This document shows, piece by piece, positions 61,602 through 64,000 of a stretch of DNA of 64,000 nucleotides (positions within the stretch are counted from its first letter, which is position 1; each line of letters begins with the position of its first letter). The notes beneath the pieces are model-generated. The model made no database searches and was not told the DNA's origin. It was given only the letters and a program-made list of their open reading frames with translations. This DNA is from Hydractinia symbiolongicarpus (taxonomy: Eukaryota > Cnidaria > Hydrozoa > Anthoathecata > Hydractiniidae), in assembly GCF_029227915.1 (NCBI RefSeq), contig NC_079875.1:16669001-16733000 (forward strand). Direction: 5' to 3'. A program made the position numbers and the translations under genes.

Positions 61602-63104
61602 GCAATAACAGAAAATGTTTTGAAAATCTAATCAGTGAACTGGAAATACTGCAGCAAGTCAAACGACTTACGATTCGTTATATTACATAGCTCGCTCTGA
61701 CCATATGGCTGGTTAAAGGGCTTGAAACATCTTACGTGTTGCGTTGAAACGATAGACATGTCTCAAACAGATATACTGTAGAAACTGTACATTTTCTTAT
61801 TTTTTTTAAGTAAACAATGGAAGTTTATACTAAATAATGGTCATTTGTTTGATTTAAAATTAATAAAAACATCCATGTTCTTATTTTGGATGTGTCAATA
61901 CTATTCATTGTTGTGACGTTACAGTGTTTTTATTAAGACTTCAAAGAACTTTTTCTTATTTTCTGGAACCGTTATTCTTATTAGTCATGACTAAAATTAG
62001 AAATCCTTTTTTCTGCGAAGTAGAAAATACAGTCACAAGATCGAATAATTCTCACCCTGGAGGAGAGCAAAAAGATTCTCTCCAGATTCCAACCTGAACT
62101 CTATTGTTCTTGTCTAAATAAGGAAGCATAATTCCTTTTTTATAATACACCTTTCTCGAATTTCATAAATTTTAATAATTATAACGTCATCCAAAGTTTT
62201 ATAATAGTTCTATGCTCTGATATTATTTTGAAAACGAGGCAATTTTTAGAAAGCTCGGCCATATAAAATGTTTGACTGTAACTTTCAGCTTGCAATTAAG
62301 GCACATAAGAAGCAGAAATATTTACGAAATTAGGTAATTTGTTCCACCATTTGATGTGGAACTCAGGAATGACAATCACTTTTTGTTTCGACCTCTTATA
62401 TTGCGTTTGGCATAATTAGGAAAACCGGGAATGGTCTATGGCTTTAAAGCCGGTAGAACTTTGAAATTAGGCTCATTTTTTGTCGCCGTTTTAACTACAG
62501 AGAATAGAGAAGCACGAAAGGGCAATAATCTAGTGTAGCGGTGCGTAAATTATCTATGTTTGAGTGTGATAATAGAACTACCCTGCTGAACAAGATCCAA
62601 AAATCCATTATTTTAACAAAAAAAAACATTTTGTATTTATTTATGCTCATTTATTATTTTATGCTCGTTTTCTTCGCCAATGCTTAGCTACAGTGGTCGT
62701 TTGTTATCTTTTTGGTGATCTAAAATTTCATGAAGCTAGATTTGCATTTGATTACAATGAGTTCCAATAACTTTGAATGCTTTTATTCTTTTTCGTATCT
62801 GCAAGTTCTCATCAAAAAATGATGGATTAAAATTCAAAATTAATTTTCATAAAGTTAATCTAATAATCACGGAATTAACTTTGAGCAAAATAAAATGGAC
62901 CTTGTTTTTAATTTAATCTTTGGAAACTAAAAAAGTCACTCCATTTGCATAACTTCAAAACAAAAATTAAAAGTTTTAAAATCGGGAACAATAACGTCTA
63001 AGATCATATTGTTAATAAACTGAATGCAAAGAAAAGTGTTTTACTTGTATCACATGCAACCGAGGCGGACCGCGAAAAACTTAAAAAGACGCAGACTTCA
63101 AAAA
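61602..63104. other. AT-rich intergenic sequence, no gene recognised
   Basis: I see no ORF with a recognisable domain, no RNA gene and no clear repeat. Short runs of A or T and scattered AATAAA occur. Confidence 0.4.
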
Positions 63105-63535
63105 TACAGTGAAATCTCTTCAAAACGGACATTATCGAAACATTTAAATAAGAGAGGTGTTCGTTACATCGAGCTTCTAACCAATTTGCTTATATCACCT
63201 GCCCTAGGGGTGGGCTAGGACGAAGTGAAGTCGTCCACACAATGTGTCCACAGGCTAGATTATATTGCAAATTTGTTTTCTTTTTTTCACGAAAAAAGCT
63301 CAAGCTTGAAAGGTTACCAAATACTTTAAAAATCTTTTTTGTCCTTGCAAGGAGAATTTTTATTCATCTTAAGTATAATATAGACAAATTTCTTACAAAT
63401 ATACTTTATATGCGAGATTACTAGCTATGTCCGCTATAGAGGGGTCAGTTTTGGGGAAGTAATATATATTGGAAACTTTAAATAATGTCCGCTATAGAGA
63501 AGTGTCCGCTGTAGGGGCATATCCGCTAAAAAAAA
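63105..63535. repeat. Probable pogo/Tigger-like MITE remnant
   Basis: The left end ACAGTGAAATCTCTTCAAAA, followed by CGGACATTATCG, and the right end with TGTCCGCTATAGAG (at 63428 with one change, and 63487), GTGTCCGCTGTAGGG and ATCCGCTAAAAAA have the form of CAGTG...CTCT..AACGGAC termini. These are typical of non-autonomous pogo/Tigger-type Tc1-mariner elements in invertebrates. The ends are diverged and there is no transposase. Family assignment is from memory of the terminal pattern. Confidence 0.45.
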
Positions 63536-64000
63536 TTTCTCTGCAAGGTTTTTTTGCTACAATGTCAACAAGCTATGAAGTCAGTCTGTATATTGTTTTC
63601 TCTCCTTTTGAAATGTAAATGCTGATATAATTTTTTCGGGCAAAGAATGTTTGAGGATCTTTTTCAGGACTTTGAGAATGTGCTTTTTACTGCTAAAAAG
63701 GGAAATTAAAGATTCAATTTATAAAAACAACTACATGTAGCCAGATGTTACATTATACAAAAATAGATAACGGTTGCATATCATAGCGATATAATTGAAG
63801 TTGTGACATAAGAAAACTTGTGCCACAACAAACCTTGTCAAATGATACACCTGACGGTAAGCAATCAATTGAGTATGATTGATCGATTCTGAAACAACCT
63901 GGAACATTTTTAGAAACTCTTGCTCTAAAAAAGCAACATGGCCATAAGAAAAACATAATTTTTCCGACAATATCCCGCCTTTTTTAAGGTTTGACCTTGT
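63536..64000. other. Right end of window, nothing recognised
   Basis: Overlapping minus ORFs at 63731-63970 (79 codons) and 63753-63956 have no recognisable domain. One could be part of an exon continuing past the edge, but I cannot support that. Confidence 0.35.

Overview
The window looks like animal nuclear DNA from an AT-rich, repeat-laden genome. The evidence is a 12-pass otopetrin-type proton channel gene, GT-AG splice-like signals around short exons, polyadenylation signals, a tRNA-derived SINE-like element and several MITE-like repeats. I see no operons or Shine-Dalgarno sites and no rRNA. An aquatic invertebrate, possibly a cnidarian, is my guess; the sequence does not prove it.

Layout. 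1-7146 is AT-rich sequence with no recognisable gene but many short dispersed elements. These include a hairpin-bearing family in several copies, an element bounded by a perfect 19-bp inverted repeat, and a SINE-like head. 7147-46960 is one giant composite repeat unit (copy 1): a 20-bp minisatellite, a 19-bp minisatellite, a core of about 3.8 kb (itself holding ~108-bp tandem repeats and exon-like segments on the minus strand), a 33-kb array of a 45-bp satellite, and a tail with a pyrimidine tract and a long palindrome. 46961-54110 is a second copy in the same orientation and order, but its 45-bp array is only about 1.25 kb. 54110-58960 is AT-rich, with a CAAC-rich stretch and MITE-like remnants. 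58960-61330 holds a dispersed repeat, a 118-bp duplicated fragment of the otopetrin gene and the otopetrin-like gene itself (59686-61206, + strand). 61330-64000 has microsatellites, a 27-bp triplicate and a probable pogo/Tigger-like MITE.

The 45-bp satellite dominates the window. Each unit carries a short palindrome (GTCCC-N5-GGGAC) and an alternating AT block. Because 45 is a multiple of 3, four of the six frames stay open for long stretches, so it throws off dozens of spurious repetitive ORFs on both strands. It has higher-order organisation (blocks of 1-2.4 kb repeated at offsets of 1078, 3142, 3344, 3808 and 4886 bp), a recurrent truncated monomer, and a 2-kb block in reverse orientation whose flanks rejoin exactly.

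The most interesting inference is that the composite unit descends from a spliced minus-strand gene. A donor-like site in the tail (intact in copy 2), a conserved 176-bp exon with acceptor and donor in both copies, and a further upstream exon in copy 2 would place the 45-bp satellite inside an intron. One splice donor is lost in copy 1, and the few exon differences between copies are all amino-acid-changing, so at least one copy is probably dead. The only confident protein-coding gene is the otopetrin-like channel.
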